Counted from the first letter of the stretch, positions 31,680 through 41,332 are shown. The stretch is DNA of 64,000 bases from Pseudomonas frederiksbergensis (GCF_003732705.1 NZ_MOBR01000043.1:1-64000); one strand, 5' to 3'. The notes: generated by a model not told the origin, from the sequence alone. Numbers and translations are program-made.

Positions 31680-31703
31680 GTTGAAGCCTCTTTGAGGAGT
31701 CGA

Positions 31704-31760
31704 TTAACAGAATGATGTTCCGTAACAGAATAATGTTCTGTAACGGAACAGTATTCGGTC
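31704..31760. promoter_or_regulatory. Probable TetR operator cluster
   Basis: GTAACAGAA (31722-31730) and TTCTGTAAC (31736-31744) form a near-palindrome with a 5-base centre. Flanking half-sites TTAACAGAATGATGTTCCG (31704 on) and GTAACGGAACAGTATTC (31741 on) repeat the pattern, giving overlapping operators between the divergent DUF4442 and TetR genes. Confidence 0.75.
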
Positions 31761-31842
31761 GAAAGGAAATCTGTCAACCTAGCGCCACTTATCCGTAGGC
31801 AACCGTTTGCCTTATCGTTGACTTTTCAGGCCTGTGTTCAGC

Positions 31843-32475
31843 ATGGAAACCGCAGATTTACTCGAGCGCTGCTACCCCGGACGACGAGCCGAACTCAAGC
31901 GCGACATTTTTAGAAACGCCCTCAGGCTGTTCAATGAACAGGGGATCGAGGCCACCACCATCGAGATGATCCGCGCCGAATGCGATACCAGCGTGGGCGC
32001 GATCTACCACCATTTCGGTAACAAGGAAGGCCTGGTGGCGGCGCTGTTTTTCACTGCGCTGGATGACCAGGCTCAGCTTCGCGACCGCTACCTGGCCGAC
32101 GCCGACACCACGCAAGCAGGGATTTACGCGTTGGTGCACAGCTATGTGGATTGGGTCGATCACCAACCCGAGTGGGCACGGTTTCAGTACCACGCGCGAT
32201 TTGCCGTGACCAAAGGGCCTTTCAAAGATGAACTGGCCACCCGCAACAAAACCCGCAATCGCCAGCTCTGGGAATGGCTTTCAGCCCCGGAGCGGGGCGA
32301 TGAGTTGAAAGGGGTACCGGCCGAGTTGATGCTGTCGCTGATTATCGGCCAGGCGGACAGCTACTGCCGGACCTGGTTGTCGGGCCGGGTGAAGAGCCGT
32401 CCGATGGTCTACCGGGACATGCTGGCAGAAGCGGCGTGGCGATCGATTTCCACCGGTGAAACCCGCAAACAATGA
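31843..32475 (+). CDS. TetR family regulator
   Basis: A 210-residue repressor. The HTH is in residues 20-65 (RDIFRNALRLFNEQGIEATT, then DTSVGAIYHHFGNKEGLVAA). The C-terminal ligand domain is all-helical. ATG 31843 preferred over GTG 31834 because it matches the usual N-terminus; neither has a strong ribosome site. It probably controls itself and the divergent DUF4442 gene through the operator cluster upstream. Confidence 0.88.
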   Translation: METADLLERCYPGRRAELKRDIFRNALRLFNEQGIEATTIEMIRAECDTSVGAIYHHFGNKEGLVAALFFTALDDQAQLRDRYLADADTTQAGIYALVHSYVDWVDHQPEWARFQYHARFAVTKGPFKDELATRNKTRNRQLWEWLSAPERGDELKGVPAELMLSLIIGQADSYCRTWLSGRVKSRPMVYRDMLAEAAWRSISTGETRKQ

Positions 32476-32501
32476 AGATCTCCCAACTGCAGACAATCCC
32501 C

Positions 32502-32725
32502 TGTGGGAGCGGGCTTGCTCGCGAAGGCGTCGTGTCAGTCGACATCTATATTGACTGACCCAGCGCTTTCGCGAGCAAGCCCGCTCCCACAAAGGTTCAG
32601 AGTTGATTGATTATTTCGTGCCCGCGCAGACCCCATGTGGGAGCGAGCTTGCTCGCGATAGCGGCAGAACATTCAACATTGATATTGACTGATCTATCGC
32701 TTTCGCGAGCAGGCTCGCTCCCACA
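32502..32725. repeat. Two REP doublets
   Basis: 32502-32591 and 32636-32725, each with TGTGGGAGCG and CGCTCCCACA outer ends. They separate the convergent TetR genes. The spacers differ from each other, so these are independent insertions rather than a recent duplicate. Confidence 0.9.
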
Positions 32726-32741
32726 GGGGGAAGTGGTTGTG

Positions 32742-33368
32742 TCAGATGTTGCGGGTTGTTCTTTCGACCATCGCCTTGATCGTTTCGAACAGTTCTTCCT
32801 CGGCCTGCCCAGCGGTGATTTCTCCTGTTGCCGCGGCATTCGACAAGGCTTCGGCAGCGCCGAGCATCGCCCGTAAACTCGCGGGTTTGATGGCATTTGC
32901 TCCAGCGAAGGGCTGCAGGACGTCCTGGCATTTGTTCAGGAAAATCCCTTCGTACTCACGCTTGATTTTCTCCAGTTCCGGCGAGCTCGCCAGCGCTGCA
33001 ATCACCCCCGGGATTTCGTTGCCCTGTGTCAGCACGCATGCCACATAGGACGACGCAATAATGCCCGCCGTGCTGTCCAGGGTCGGTTCGCAGGTCAGCA
33101 GCGCGGCGTCCATGATCGCCGTCTGCCGGGCATCGAAATCCTGATACAGCGCCGCCAACAAACCTGAACGCGTGGTGAAGTGGTCATAGACCACCGGTTT
33201 GGTCACGCCCGCCAGTTCGGCGAGGCGTCCGAGGGTCAACGCATCCGTGCCTTCTTCTCTGATCATCTGCCAGGCGACGTCCAGCAACTGGCGTTGACGA
33301 TCTTCCCGTGACAGGCGACGACGGGGTTGTGGTGTGGAGTCGTGCTCGGTGGTTTCGGTGCTTGACAT
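32742..33368 (-). CDS. TetR family regulator
   Basis: A 208-residue repressor: HTH in residues 20-65 (RQRQLLDVAWQMIREEGTDA, LGRLAELAGVTKPVVYDHF), helical effector domain after. ATG 33368 lies at the family N-terminus; the frame continues upstream but into the operator region. Divergent from an NAD(P)H-quinone oxidoreductase gene with repeated GTAACTTAC sites in between, a standard repressor plus detoxifying-enzyme arrangement. Confidence 0.88.
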   Translation of the reverse strand: MSSTETTEHDSTPQPRRRLSREDRQRQLLDVAWQMIREEGTDALTLGRLAELAGVTKPVVYDHFTTRSGLLAALYQDFDARQTAIMDAALLTCEPTLDSTAGIIASSYVACVLTQGNEIPGVIAALASSPELEKIKREYEGIFLNKCQDVLQPFAGANAIKPASLRAMLGAAEALSNAAATGEITAGQAEEELFETIKAMVERTTRNI

Positions 33369-33383
33369 AGTTATGTACCAAAA

Positions 33384-33406
33384 GTAACTTACTGATCGTA
33401 ACTTAC
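33384..33406. promoter_or_regulatory. Probable TetR operator
   Basis: Two direct copies of GTAACTTAC at 33384-33392 and 33398-33406, spaced 14 bases, between the divergent tetR and oxidoreductase genes. The TATATAAG at 33413 could be the -10 region of the oxidoreductase gene. Confidence 0.65.
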
Positions 33407-33453
33407 CAAGAGTATATAAGGTCCGCCCTGTGCTCTCAATCAGGAGTTTGCCC

Positions 33454-34065
33454 ATGCACGCACTTATCGTTGTGGCTCATCCCAACCCTCAGTCGCTCAC
33501 CCACAGCCTTGCCCGGCAAATCGCCGAGGGCCTGACCACCGTCGATTCCAGCAACACCTATGAAATCGCCGACCTCTCGGCACAAGGTTTTGATCCACGA
33601 TTCGGCACCGCGGACATGGCGGTTCATCATCGCGAGGCCGCCGCCCCCGCCGATGTCCTCGCCGAACAGGCACGAATTGATCGCGCCGATGCGCTAGTGC
33701 TGGTCTTTCCCGTTTACTGGTGGTCAATGCCGGCGCTGCTCAAAGGCTGGATTGATCGGGTGTTTTCCAATGGCTGGGCGTTCGACTTCAGCCTGGACAC
33801 GCCATTCGTGCAGAAGCTGGGGCACTTGCGGGTTCATCTGGTCGGCGTGGGCGGCGCCGATGCAGGGTCCTTTGCCCGGCATGGCTACGACGAGGCAATG
33901 AAGACGCAGATCGACCATGGCATTTTCGAATACTGCGGTGCGCGGGTAGTGACCTCCGAATTGTTGCTGGACTCGGAAGTTCAAGCGCCGCAGATTCACC
34001 TGAAAGCCGCGCGGGCTCTGGGCAGAAACCTCTTCACTTCATCTGAAGTGACCGAAGCCGTGTGA
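33454..34065 (+). CDS. NAD(P)H dehydrogenase (quinone), flavodoxin-fold
   Basis: A 203-residue protein of the NQO/MdaB/WrbA-like Flavodoxin_2 family. Features: MHALIVVAHPNPQSLTHSLA (phosphate loop), FPVYWWSMPALLKGWIDRVFSNGWAF (flavin and substrate wall) and VHLVGVGGADAGSF. It reduces quinones or nitro compounds with FAD/FMN. AGGAG lies before the ATG at 33454. Divergent from the TetR gene, so probably induced by quinone-like compounds. Confidence 0.88.
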   Translation: MHALIVVAHPNPQSLTHSLARQIAEGLTTVDSSNTYEIADLSAQGFDPRFGTADMAVHHREAAAPADVLAEQARIDRADALVLVFPVYWWSMPALLKGWIDRVFSNGWAFDFSLDTPFVQKLGHLRVHLVGVGGADAGSFARHGYDEAMKTQIDHGIFEYCGARVVTSELLLDSEVQAPQIHLKAARALGRNLFTSSEVTEAV

Positions 34066-34080
34066 ACACCGGGGTCCAAA

Positions 34081-34170
34081 TGTGGGAGCGAGCCTGCTCG
34101 CGAAAGCGTCAGTTCAGTCGAGAAAAATGGTGCCTGACACGACGCCTTCGCGAGCAGGCTCGCTCCCACA
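34081..34170. repeat. REP doublet
   Basis: TGTGGGAGCGAGCCTGCTCGCGAAAGCGT arm and its inverted partner ending CGCTCCCACA, between convergent genes. Confidence 0.9.
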
Positions 34171-34185
34171 TTGGTTTATCGGCGT

Positions 34186-35313
34186 CTAGACAGCCCCAGG
34201 CCAACCCGCCTGGCGCAAGGCTTTGAGCAGTGTCGCGGCATCCAGCCCCGGCACCGCATGCCCATTGCCCTCAGCCGTTTCACCCGCCAGCAACGCGTTG
34301 ATGATCGCTTCTTCGACGGCTTCGGTCGCGGCCAAAAACAGTTCGCTGATGTGGTCGTTGTTGACCATGCGCAGGTTGTCGCAGATCGGGGCTTTCTTGC
34401 TCTCGTAAGCCGCCGGTGGCACGTCGTTGCCGGTGGTGAAGGCGATGAAGATGTCACCGCTGTGGTCTTCATTACCGCCGCCGGTGCGGGCCAGGCCCAG
34501 GCTGGCACGTTGCGCGAGGCGGGTGCATTGGTGCGGCAGCAACGGCGCGTCGGTGGCCAGGCAGACGACGATCGAGCCCATGCCAGGATGAGGCAACGAC
34601 GCTTTGAGGAACGGCGAGTCGGCCTTTTCCATGTAGCGCCCGACCGGGTAGCCATCGACCCGCAACTCGTTGCGAATGCCGTGGTTGGCCTGGACGATGG
34701 CCCCCACGGTCCAGCCACCCTGGGCGCTGCTCAGGCGCCGGGACGCAGTGCCGATTCCGCCCTTGAATTCATGGCAGATCATGCCGCTGCCGCCACCGAC
34801 ATTACCCTCGCTGACCGGTCCGCCCACCGCTGTGCGCAAGGCTTCGGCCACGTGCTCGGGTTTCACATGGAAACCGTTGATGTCGTTGAGCAAGCCGTCG
34901 AACGTCTCCAGCACGACGGGCATGTTCCAGTAGAGTCGCCCGTCATCCGGTTGTTGTTCGCGGTCCAGCACAATCAGCGCATCGCGCACCACGCCCAGGC
35001 TGTGGGTGTTGGTGAACGCGATCGGACTGGTCAACAGCCCGGCCTCGCGAATCCATTCCAGCCCGGTCGCATCGCCATTGCCGTTGAGCACATGGACCCC
35101 GGCAAAACACGGTTGTTGGCTGGTGGAACCGATGCGAGGCTCGATCACCGTGACGCCGGTCAGGATGTCGCGGCCCTGGGCGGTGCGGCCGCGCACATTG
35201 CTGTGGCCGACCCGTACGCCGGGCACGTCGGTGATGGCGTTGAGCGGGCCGGGTTGCAGCTGGCCGAACTGGATATTCAAATCGCGGGCACGTGGTTTCA
35301 TTGTCGTTCTCAT
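34186..35313 (-). CDS. P1 family (S58) peptidase, DmpA/BapA-like
   Basis: A 375-residue N-terminal-nucleophile hydrolase of the DmpA family (L-aminopeptidase/D-esterase, beta-peptidyl aminopeptidases). Motifs: ITDVPGVRVGHSNV, NVGGGSGMICHEFKGGIGTA with the autoproteolytic Gly-Ser/Thr region downstream (VGAIVQANHGIRNELRVDG and ARTGGGNEDHSGDIFIAF). The precursor is normally cleaved before a Ser to give alpha and beta chains. The ATG at 35313 is preferred (GGATTG before it); a second ATG at 35301 is possible. It follows the polyamine-type binding-protein gene on the same strand, with a REP doublet between. Confidence 0.87.
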   Translation of the reverse strand: MRTTMKPRARDLNIQFGQLQPGPLNAITDVPGVRVGHSNVRGRTAQGRDILTGVTVIEPRIGSTSQQPCFAGVHVLNGNGDATGLEWIREAGLLTSPIAFTNTHSLGVVRDALIVLDREQQPDDGRLYWNMPVVLETFDGLLNDINGFHVKPEHVAEALRTAVGGPVSEGNVGGGSGMICHEFKGGIGTASRRLSSAQGGWTVGAIVQANHGIRNELRVDGYPVGRYMEKADSPFLKASLPHPGMGSIVVCLATDAPLLPHQCTRLAQRASLGLARTGGGNEDHSGDIFIAFTTGNDVPPAAYESKKAPICDNLRMVNNDHISELFLAATEAVEEAIINALLAGETAEGNGHAVPGLDAATLLKALRQAGWPGAV

Positions 35314-35342
35314 GTTCAATCCAAACTCATTGGCACACCCCT

Positions 35343-35434
35343 TGTAGGAGCAAAGCTTGCTCGCGATAGCAATCGATCAGGCGACATCTTCTTCGAATGT
35401 GATGGCCTCTTCGCGAGCAAGCTTTGCTCCTACG
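35343..35434. repeat. REP doublet
   Basis: TGTAGGAGCAAAGCTTGCTCGCGA and TCGCGAGCAAGCTTTGCTCCTAC arms. It separates two genes on the same strand and could cause partial attenuation between them. Confidence 0.9.
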
Positions 35435-35450
35435 GGGATCTGCGGTGTTT

Positions 35451-36554
35451 TTACTGGCCGTTTTTGATGTTGCTCCAGGAGCGCGTGCGGACACGTTCGA
35501 TCTCATGGGGCTGCGGTTGCAGGGTGAACGCCTTGGCGATCACTTCGGCGGAGGGGTAGATGTTGCTGAACTTGTGCACCTCATCCGAGAGCAACGCGGT
35601 CGCGTCTTTATTGGCGTTGGCGGTGAGCGCCAGATTGGTGGCGGGGGCGATCACTTCAGGGCGCAGCAGGTAGTTGATAAAGGCCAGTCCCTGTTGTGGA
35701 TTGCTGCCGTCCTTGACCATGACCAGGTTATCGGACCACAGCGGCGCACCCTCGACCGGAATGCTGTATTCAATCTTTACACCCTTCGCGGCTTCATTGG
35801 CGGCTTGCATGGCACCGAACACGGTGCCGGACCACGTCAAGGCGACACAGATATCGCCGTTGGCCAGGTCGGTCTGGATCTTCGACGAATTGAAGTAGGT
35901 GATGTACGGGCGCAACTTGAGCAGCAGTGCTTCAGCTTTTTTGTAGTCCGCGGGGTTACTACTGTTGGGCGGCAGGCCGAGATAGTGCAGGGCGATCGGG
36001 ATGATCTCGGCGGGAGCGTCCAGCACCCCCACGCCACATTGGCTGAGCTTCGCCAGGTTTTCTTCCTTGAACAGCAGATCCCAGGAGTTCACCGGAGCCT
36101 GGTCGCCGAGGGCTGCTCGGACCTTGTCAACGTTGTAGCCAATGCCGTCGGTGCCCCACAGGTAAGGAACGGCGTATTGGTTGTCCGGGTCGTTCGCGCG
36201 CAGCTTTTCCAGCAGCACCGGGTCAATGTGTTGAAGATTGGTCAGTTGGCTACGGTCCAGTTTCTGCAAGGCTCCGGCCTTGATCAGGGCCGGCAGAATG
36301 AAGTTACTGGCTACCACCACGTCATAGCCGCTATGGCCCGTCATCAGCTTGGCTTCCAGTACTTCACCACTGTCGAAGGTGTCATAGACGGGGTTGATCC
36401 CGGTGTCGCGCTGGAAATCCTTCAGCGTGGTAGGACCGATGTAGTCAAACCAGTTGTAGACATGCACGGTGGGGGCATCGGCGGCAAATGCCGACAGCGA
36501 CGCCGACAGGCACGCGCCCAGTCCCAGGTTGATATACGTGCGGTGACCACTCAT
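35451..36554 (-). CDS. Polyamine-type ABC transporter substrate-binding protein (PotF/SpuD-like)
   Basis: A 367-residue periplasmic binding protein: signal peptide (INLGLGACLSASLSAFAA), then VHVYNWFDYIGPTTLKDFQRDTG, the standard PotD/PotF opening, YLWGTDGIGYN and a C-terminal HEIERVRTRSWSNIK. Binds putrescine, spermidine or a related amine. ATG 36554 with AGGAG ten bases upstream. No permease or ATPase gene adjoins, so it must work with a transporter encoded elsewhere or serve as a sensor partner. Divergent from a LuxR-type regulator with a palindrome in between. Confidence 0.87.
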   Translation of the reverse strand: MSGHRTYINLGLGACLSASLSAFAADAPTVHVYNWFDYIGPTTLKDFQRDTGINPVYDTFDSGEVLEAKLMTGHSGYDVVVASNFILPALIKAGALQKLDRSQLTNLQHIDPVLLEKLRANDPDNQYAVPYLWGTDGIGYNVDKVRAALGDQAPVNSWDLLFKEENLAKLSQCGVGVLDAPAEIIPIALHYLGLPPNSSNPADYKKAEALLLKLRPYITYFNSSKIQTDLANGDICVALTWSGTVFGAMQAANEAAKGVKIEYSIPVEGAPLWSDNLVMVKDGSNPQQGLAFINYLLRPEVIAPATNLALTANANKDATALLSDEVHKFSNIYPSAEVIAKAFTLQPQPHEIERVRTRSWSNIKNGQ

Positions 36555-36627
36555 GATGCGGCGCTCCTGGCCTGCTGCAGGCCGGTGATAATCAGGAGCT
36601 TGCAGCGTATCGAGGGGGAGGGTGATC

Positions 36628-36646
36628 ACCCATTCCCATCATGGGT
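36628..36646. promoter_or_regulatory. Palindromic operator-like site
   Basis: ACCCAT-TCCCATC-ATGGGT, perfect 6-base arms with a 7-base centre, between the divergent binding-protein and LuxR-type genes. It lies ~20 bases before the luxR-type start. Confidence 0.55.
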
Positions 36647-36665
36647 TACTCGAAAGGGGTAGGGC

Positions 36666-37433
36666 GTGGACGGGTTGTTGAAAGAGTTGCCGGTGCATCA
36701 AGGATTAGCGCGAGTGTTTGGCGCGTTGGGCCACGACAGTTTCTGGCGGGCGCTGGTGGATACCTTGCGCTTACTGGTGCCGCTGGATAACGCCCTGGTC
36801 GCAGTCATGCGCGCGGGAAGGGTGCCGGTGCTGCTGATCGATTTCGACTCCCGGGCCAGCGCGCACGAGGAGGAAGAACCGGCTGACTACAGCGCCGGCA
36901 TGTATTTGCTCGATCCCTTCTACCAGGCAGCCTGCGCCGGTATCACTGACGGATTGCACAGCCTCGATTCAGTGGCCCCGGACCAGTTTCAGCAGAGCGA
37001 GTATTACCAGAGTTATTTCCGTTCGGTGGTGGGCGGTGATGAGTTGCAGTTCATGATCAACGTGGACGGCGCTGTACTCGGTTTGTCGCTGGGCCGCTCG
37101 ACGCGATTCACCCCTGAAGAACACGGCCGTCTGCTATGTGTGCGTGACTGGGTGCTGGCCGCGATGGGCCGACACTTGCAACTGGTGCCGCCGGAGGGAC
37201 CGACAGCGGTGGCCGGGGATCTGGCGACCTTGCTCGATCAATTCGATGCGCGATTGACGGCACGGGAAGTCGAAACCGCGCGCCTGATCCTCCAGGGCTT
37301 CTCCAGCAAAGCCATCGCCCAGCAACTGAGCATTTCCCCGGAAACGGTGAAAGTGCATCGGCGCAATCTTTACCACAAGCTCAACGTCAGCGGTCATGGC
37401 GAGTTGTTTGCGCTGGTGTTGCAGCCCAAATAG
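36666..37433 (+). CDS. LuxR family transcriptional regulator
   Basis: A 255-residue regulator. The C-terminal LuxR/FixJ HTH is clear (LTAREVETARLILQGFSSKA, ISPETVKVHRRNLYHKLNVS, residues 195-250). The N-terminal 170 residues form a sensor domain without recognised autoinducer residues. Start GTG 36666 with AAAGGGG upstream. The PotF-like and DmpA-like genes form the divergent unit, suggesting control of a peptide/amine utilisation pathway. Confidence 0.86.
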   Translation: MDGLLKELPVHQGLARVFGALGHDSFWRALVDTLRLLVPLDNALVAVMRAGRVPVLLIDFDSRASAHEEEEPADYSAGMYLLDPFYQAACAGITDGLHSLDSVAPDQFQQSEYYQSYFRSVVGGDELQFMINVDGAVLGLSLGRSTRFTPEEHGRLLCVRDWVLAAMGRHLQLVPPEGPTAVAGDLATLLDQFDARLTAREVETARLILQGFSSKAIAQQLSISPETVKVHRRNLYHKLNVSGHGELFALVLQPK

Positions 37434-37453
37434 CGCATTCACCAACAGTCCCC

Positions 37454-37592
37454 TGTGGGAGCGAGCTTGCTCGCGATAGCGGTATGTCAGTCGGTATCAA
37501 TGTTGAATGTGCCGCCGACATCGCGAGCAAGCTCGCTCCCACAAGGGATCTTCAGCAGCAGGCCAATGTGGGAGCGAGCCTGCTCGCGAACG
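37454..37592. repeat. REP doublet plus single REP arm
   Basis: Doublet at 37454-37543, then a lone arm TGTGGGAGCGAGCCTGCTCGCGAA at about 37567-37590 that ends against the next gene's stop. Confidence 0.88.
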
Positions 37593-37599
37593 CCGCACC

Positions 37600-38541
37600 T
37601 CAATCCCCCTGCCGAAACACCAACGCCTTCAACCCGCATTCAACATCGGCATCCGGAAACTCCGGCGGATTCTCCAACCGCTCCACAAACCGCAAACTCG
37701 GCGCCTCACGAGTAACACCATCAATCAGGAAATCCGAACCGAACGCCGGGTCGTTCATGCAGGCCAGCACCGTGCCCTGTTCGGTGAGCAATTCCGGCAA
37801 CCGCCGCAACACACGCTGGTAATCCTTGGTCAGCAAAAAACTGCCTTTCTGAAACGACGGCGGGTCGATGATCACCAGGTCATACGGGCCCTTGCCAATC
37901 ACCTTGCCCCAGGACTTGAACAGGTCGTGGCCGAGGAACGTCACCTTGCTCAAGTCGTGGCCATTGAGCCGGTGATTGTCACGACCACGGCTGAGCGCGG
38001 AACTGGACATGTCCAGATTGACCACATGCGCCGCGCCACCCTCGATGGCCGCCACTGAAAACCCACAGGTGTAGGCGAACAGGTTCAACACCCGTTTGCC
38101 CTCGGCATTGGCTCGCACCCAGTCGCGGCCATAGCGCATGTCGAGGAACAGCCCGGCATTCTGTTTGCGGCCCAGGTCCACCCGATATTTCAGGCCGCCC
38201 TCGGTAATGGTCATTTCCTCAAGCGCGCCCCCCAGCAGCCATTCAGTGGTGCTTTGCAGCAGGTAGCGGTGTTGCAACAGCAGCGTGTGCGCGCCGGATT
38301 GTTGCCACTCGTCTGACTGAGTAATGCCGAGCAGCAGACGCTTCAAATCTTCCAGCTGTTGCGCTTCCGGCTCTTTGAACAGAGACACCAGCACCACACC
38401 TTGCAACCAGTCGACGGTCAACTGCTCCAGGCCCGGCCAGCAACGCCCGCGCCCGTGGAACAGACGGCGGGTTTCGGCCGGGGCGCTGGCCAGGGCGGTC
38501 AACAAGTGAGTGTGCAGGGTGGCGAGGGCGTCAGGGTTCAT
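37600..38541 (-). CDS. Class I SAM-dependent methyltransferase (RlmI/RlmK-like, COG1092)
   Basis: A 313-residue methyltransferase. KQNAGLFLDMRYGRDWVR is characteristic of the RlmI/RlmK C-terminal domain; then VLNLFAYTCGFSVAAIEGGA (SAM motif I), VNLDMSSSALS, and YDLVIIDPPSFQKGSF (catalytic DPPSF). It probably methylates rRNA or another RNA. It lacks the PUA and THUMP domains of full-length RlmI/RlmKL, but has ~110 N-terminal residues of its own. Single gene, start ATG 38541. Confidence 0.87.
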   Translation of the reverse strand: MNPDALATLHTHLLTALASAPAETRRLFHGRGRCWPGLEQLTVDWLQGVVLVSLFKEPEAQQLEDLKRLLLGITQSDEWQQSGAHTLLLQHRYLLQSTTEWLLGGALEEMTITEGGLKYRVDLGRKQNAGLFLDMRYGRDWVRANAEGKRVLNLFAYTCGFSVAAIEGGAAHVVNLDMSSSALSRGRDNHRLNGHDLSKVTFLGHDLFKSWGKVIGKGPYDLVIIDPPSFQKGSFLLTKDYQRVLRRLPELLTEQGTVLACMNDPAFGSDFLIDGVTREAPSLRFVERLENPPEFPDADVECGLKALVFRQGD

Positions 38542-38698
38542 CAGGCAACGTCGGCAATGTGAGTGGGCGGCATTTTAACCACAAATGCACCCCGGCAACC
38601 CGCGGATAGTTATCACGTTTAATTTAACTTTACGTGAGGATTTGGCGATCTTCCGGCTCCCATACTTGGCCCCAACGAACAACAACCGGGAGCCGGAC

Positions 38699-39312
38699 AT
38701 GTCGCAGCCAACTGCTTCACCCAGGGCCAGCCATCCACGCTGGCTGCGCCTGACCCATTGGCTCAACGCCGTGGCCGTCGTGGTCATGATCACCAGCGGC
38801 TGGCGCATCTATAACGCCTCGCCCCTCTACGATTTCAGCTTCCCGGCCTCGATCACCCTGGGTGGTTGGCTCGGCGGTGCGTTGCAATGGCATTTCGCGG
38901 CGATGTGGTTCCTCGCGGTCAACGGCCTTATTTACCTGATCATCAACATCGCCAGCGGTCGTCTGTTTCGACGGTTTTTCCCGGTGTCACCCAAAGGCAT
39001 TCTGCATGACTTGTGGGCCGCATTGAGAGGGCGGCTGGGGCATGCCGACCTCAGCCATTACAACCAGGTCCAGCGGTTTGCCTACCTGTTCGTCATGCTC
39101 GACATCACGATGATGGTGGTCTCCGGGCTGGTGCTCTGGAAGTCAGTGCAGTTCCCGCTGTTGCGTGAATTGCTGGGCGGTTACGAAGGCGCGCGGCAGG
39201 TGCATTTCATTGCGATGTCGCTGTTGGTGGCGTTCATCGTGGTGCATCTGGCGATGGTGCTGCTGGTGCCGAAAACGTTGTGGTACATGATCGTTGGGCG
39301 CAAGGAGCCTGT

Positions 39313-39316
<4 letters not shown>
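38699..39316 (+). CDS. Cytochrome b/b6-domain membrane protein (YedZ/CybB-like heme subunit)
   Basis: A 205-residue inner-membrane protein with four predicted helices and paired His in helices (RLTHWLNAVAVVVMITSGW, ALQWHFAAMWFLAVNG, QVHFIAMSLLVAFIVVHLAM), typical of diheme b-type electron carriers. ATG 38699 with GGGAG upstream. The stop overlaps the next gene (ATGA), whose product is a molybdopterin enzyme. Together they look like a membrane-linked sulfite-oxidase/MsrPQ-like redox pair: the heme protein passes electrons between quinone and the molybdenum centre. Confidence 0.87.
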
Positions 39317-40092
<776 letters not shown>

Positions 40093-40146
40093 CGAACGCC
40101 CAAGTACTTCACCGCAAGCACACTCAACTCTATAAGGAACACCACC

Positions 40147-40443
40147 ATGAAAAAGCTAGCCACCGCCGCACTGTCTCTGTTCTTGGCCATGGGCGTCGCC
40201 AGCGTCTACGCCGCCGACACCATGAGCAACGACAGCATGAGCAAGGACTCGATGTCCAAAGATGCCATGTCCAAAGACAGCATGAAAAAAGACACGATGA
40301 AAAAGGACAACATGGCCAAGGACACCATGAAAAAAGACAGCATGTCCAAGGATGCGATGAGCAAGGACACAATGAAGAAAGACAACATGTCCAAGGACAG
40401 CATGAGCAAAGACGCCATGAAAAAAGACGCCATGTCGCAGTAA
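40147..40443 (+). CDS. Pentapeptide MXKDX repeat protein
   Basis: A 98-residue exported protein: signal peptide (ending SVYAA), then 14 tandem pentads of the type MSKDS, MKKDT, MKKDN or MAKDT. The regular Met every five residues and Lys-Asp pairs match the MXKDX repeat family (TIGR02953 as remembered). Such proteins are small, acidic/basic and Met-rich, often next to redox or stress genes; a Met-rich periplasmic protein beside an MsrP-like enzyme could be an oxidisable substrate, which is inference. RBS AAGGAAC upstream. Confidence 0.85.
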   Translation: MKKLATAALSLFLAMGVASVYAADTMSNDSMSKDSMSKDAMSKDSMKKDTMKKDNMAKDTMKKDSMSKDAMSKDTMKKDNMSKDSMSKDAMKKDAMSQ

Positions 40444-40460
40444 CCCCCCGGTGTCCCCCC

Positions 40461-40551
40461 TGTGGGAGCGAGCCTGCTCGCGAAAGCGTCCTGCCAGTCA
40501 ACATTAATGTTGAATCTGAAGCCGCCTTCGCGAGCAAGCCCGCTCCCACAG
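40461..40551. repeat. REP doublet
   Basis: TGTGGGAGCGAGCCTGCTCGCGAAAGCGT arm and CTTCGCGAGCAAGCCCGCTCCCACA arm. Directly after the MXKDX gene stop, where it may terminate the transcript. Confidence 0.9.
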
Positions 40552-40819
40552 GGTTTTTCTGCGACCTGAAAAAGGGTATGACCTGACCTCATACCCCCAT
40601 GACTTTTAATGGTTACAGCCCCGCCAACCCCCAGTGTTAAAAAATCGCAAACCAGCTCATCAACAACAAAAAAGAGCGTTTGCAATCATGACCAAGCCCC
40701 ACTGCCGCGTCCCCGTCAGCCCCGTGCTGCGCTCTTCGAATCCCGACATTTGCCCCGCGATCTTCACGATCTGTGTGCGCTTCTGATCACCCTAAAAAAT
40801 CCAAAAAGAGTATTGCCCC
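40552..40819. other. Gene-free region before the formaldehyde-activating-enzyme homologue
   Basis: No gene seen. It should carry the promoter of the next operon. The stretch CTTCACGATCTGTGTGCGCTTCTGATC and an A-rich run precede the start. No operator recognised. Confidence 0.4.
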
Positions 40820-41332
40820 ATGAAAGAACTCGACCTGTACATCGGTGAAGGTTTCGAAGGCCCAGGCGTGAACGCCGCGCACATCAACATTCTGATCGGC
40901 CCGCGCAACGGTCCGGCGGGGCAGGCGTTTGCCAATAGCCTGGCGTCACCGAGCCAGGGGCATTGCCCGTTCATGGTGATCGCCCAGCCAAACATTCCGG
41001 TCAAGCCAATGACCCTTTACGTCAACAAAGCCGCGATCAGCAGCGACCTGCACGGTAATGCCACCTGGGGCGCGTCCCAGGCCGGGATCGCCAAGGCTGT
41101 TCTGGAAGCGTTGCTGGACGGCACTTTGCCGCCGGAAGCCGAAGATGAGTGGGCGATTGTGACGGCCAACTGGGTCAACCCGGCCTGCGATGATCTCGAT
41201 GCGGTGTACCTGAACAACTACAACGCCTGCCGCACTGCGATCCGCGCCGCCCTGACCGGCAAGCCGGAAACCGCGCAACTGGCGGATGTGGTCGATCACA
41301 TCAGCAACCCTTTCTACACGCCAAAAGCCTGA
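40820..41332 (+). CDS. fae: Formaldehyde-activating enzyme (Fae) homologue
   Basis: A 170-residue protein with the Fae pattern: GEGFEGPGVNAAHINILIGP (His21 matching the catalytic His of Fae), CPFMVIAQPNIPVKPMTLYVNKAAI, and NYNACRTAIRAAL. In methylotrophs Fae condenses formaldehyde with tetrahydromethanopterin. Pseudomonads are not known to make that cofactor, so this protein may act alone as a formaldehyde-binding or signalling protein, or use another pterin. First gene of a three-gene operon with an aldo/keto reductase (10-base gap) and an aldehyde dehydrogenase. Confidence 0.85.
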   Translation: MKELDLYIGEGFEGPGVNAAHINILIGPRNGPAGQAFANSLASPSQGHCPFMVIAQPNIPVKPMTLYVNKAAISSDLHGNATWGASQAGIAKAVLEALLDGTLPPEAEDEWAIVTANWVNPACDDLDAVYLNNYNACRTAIRAALTGKPETAQLADVVDHISNPFYTPKA

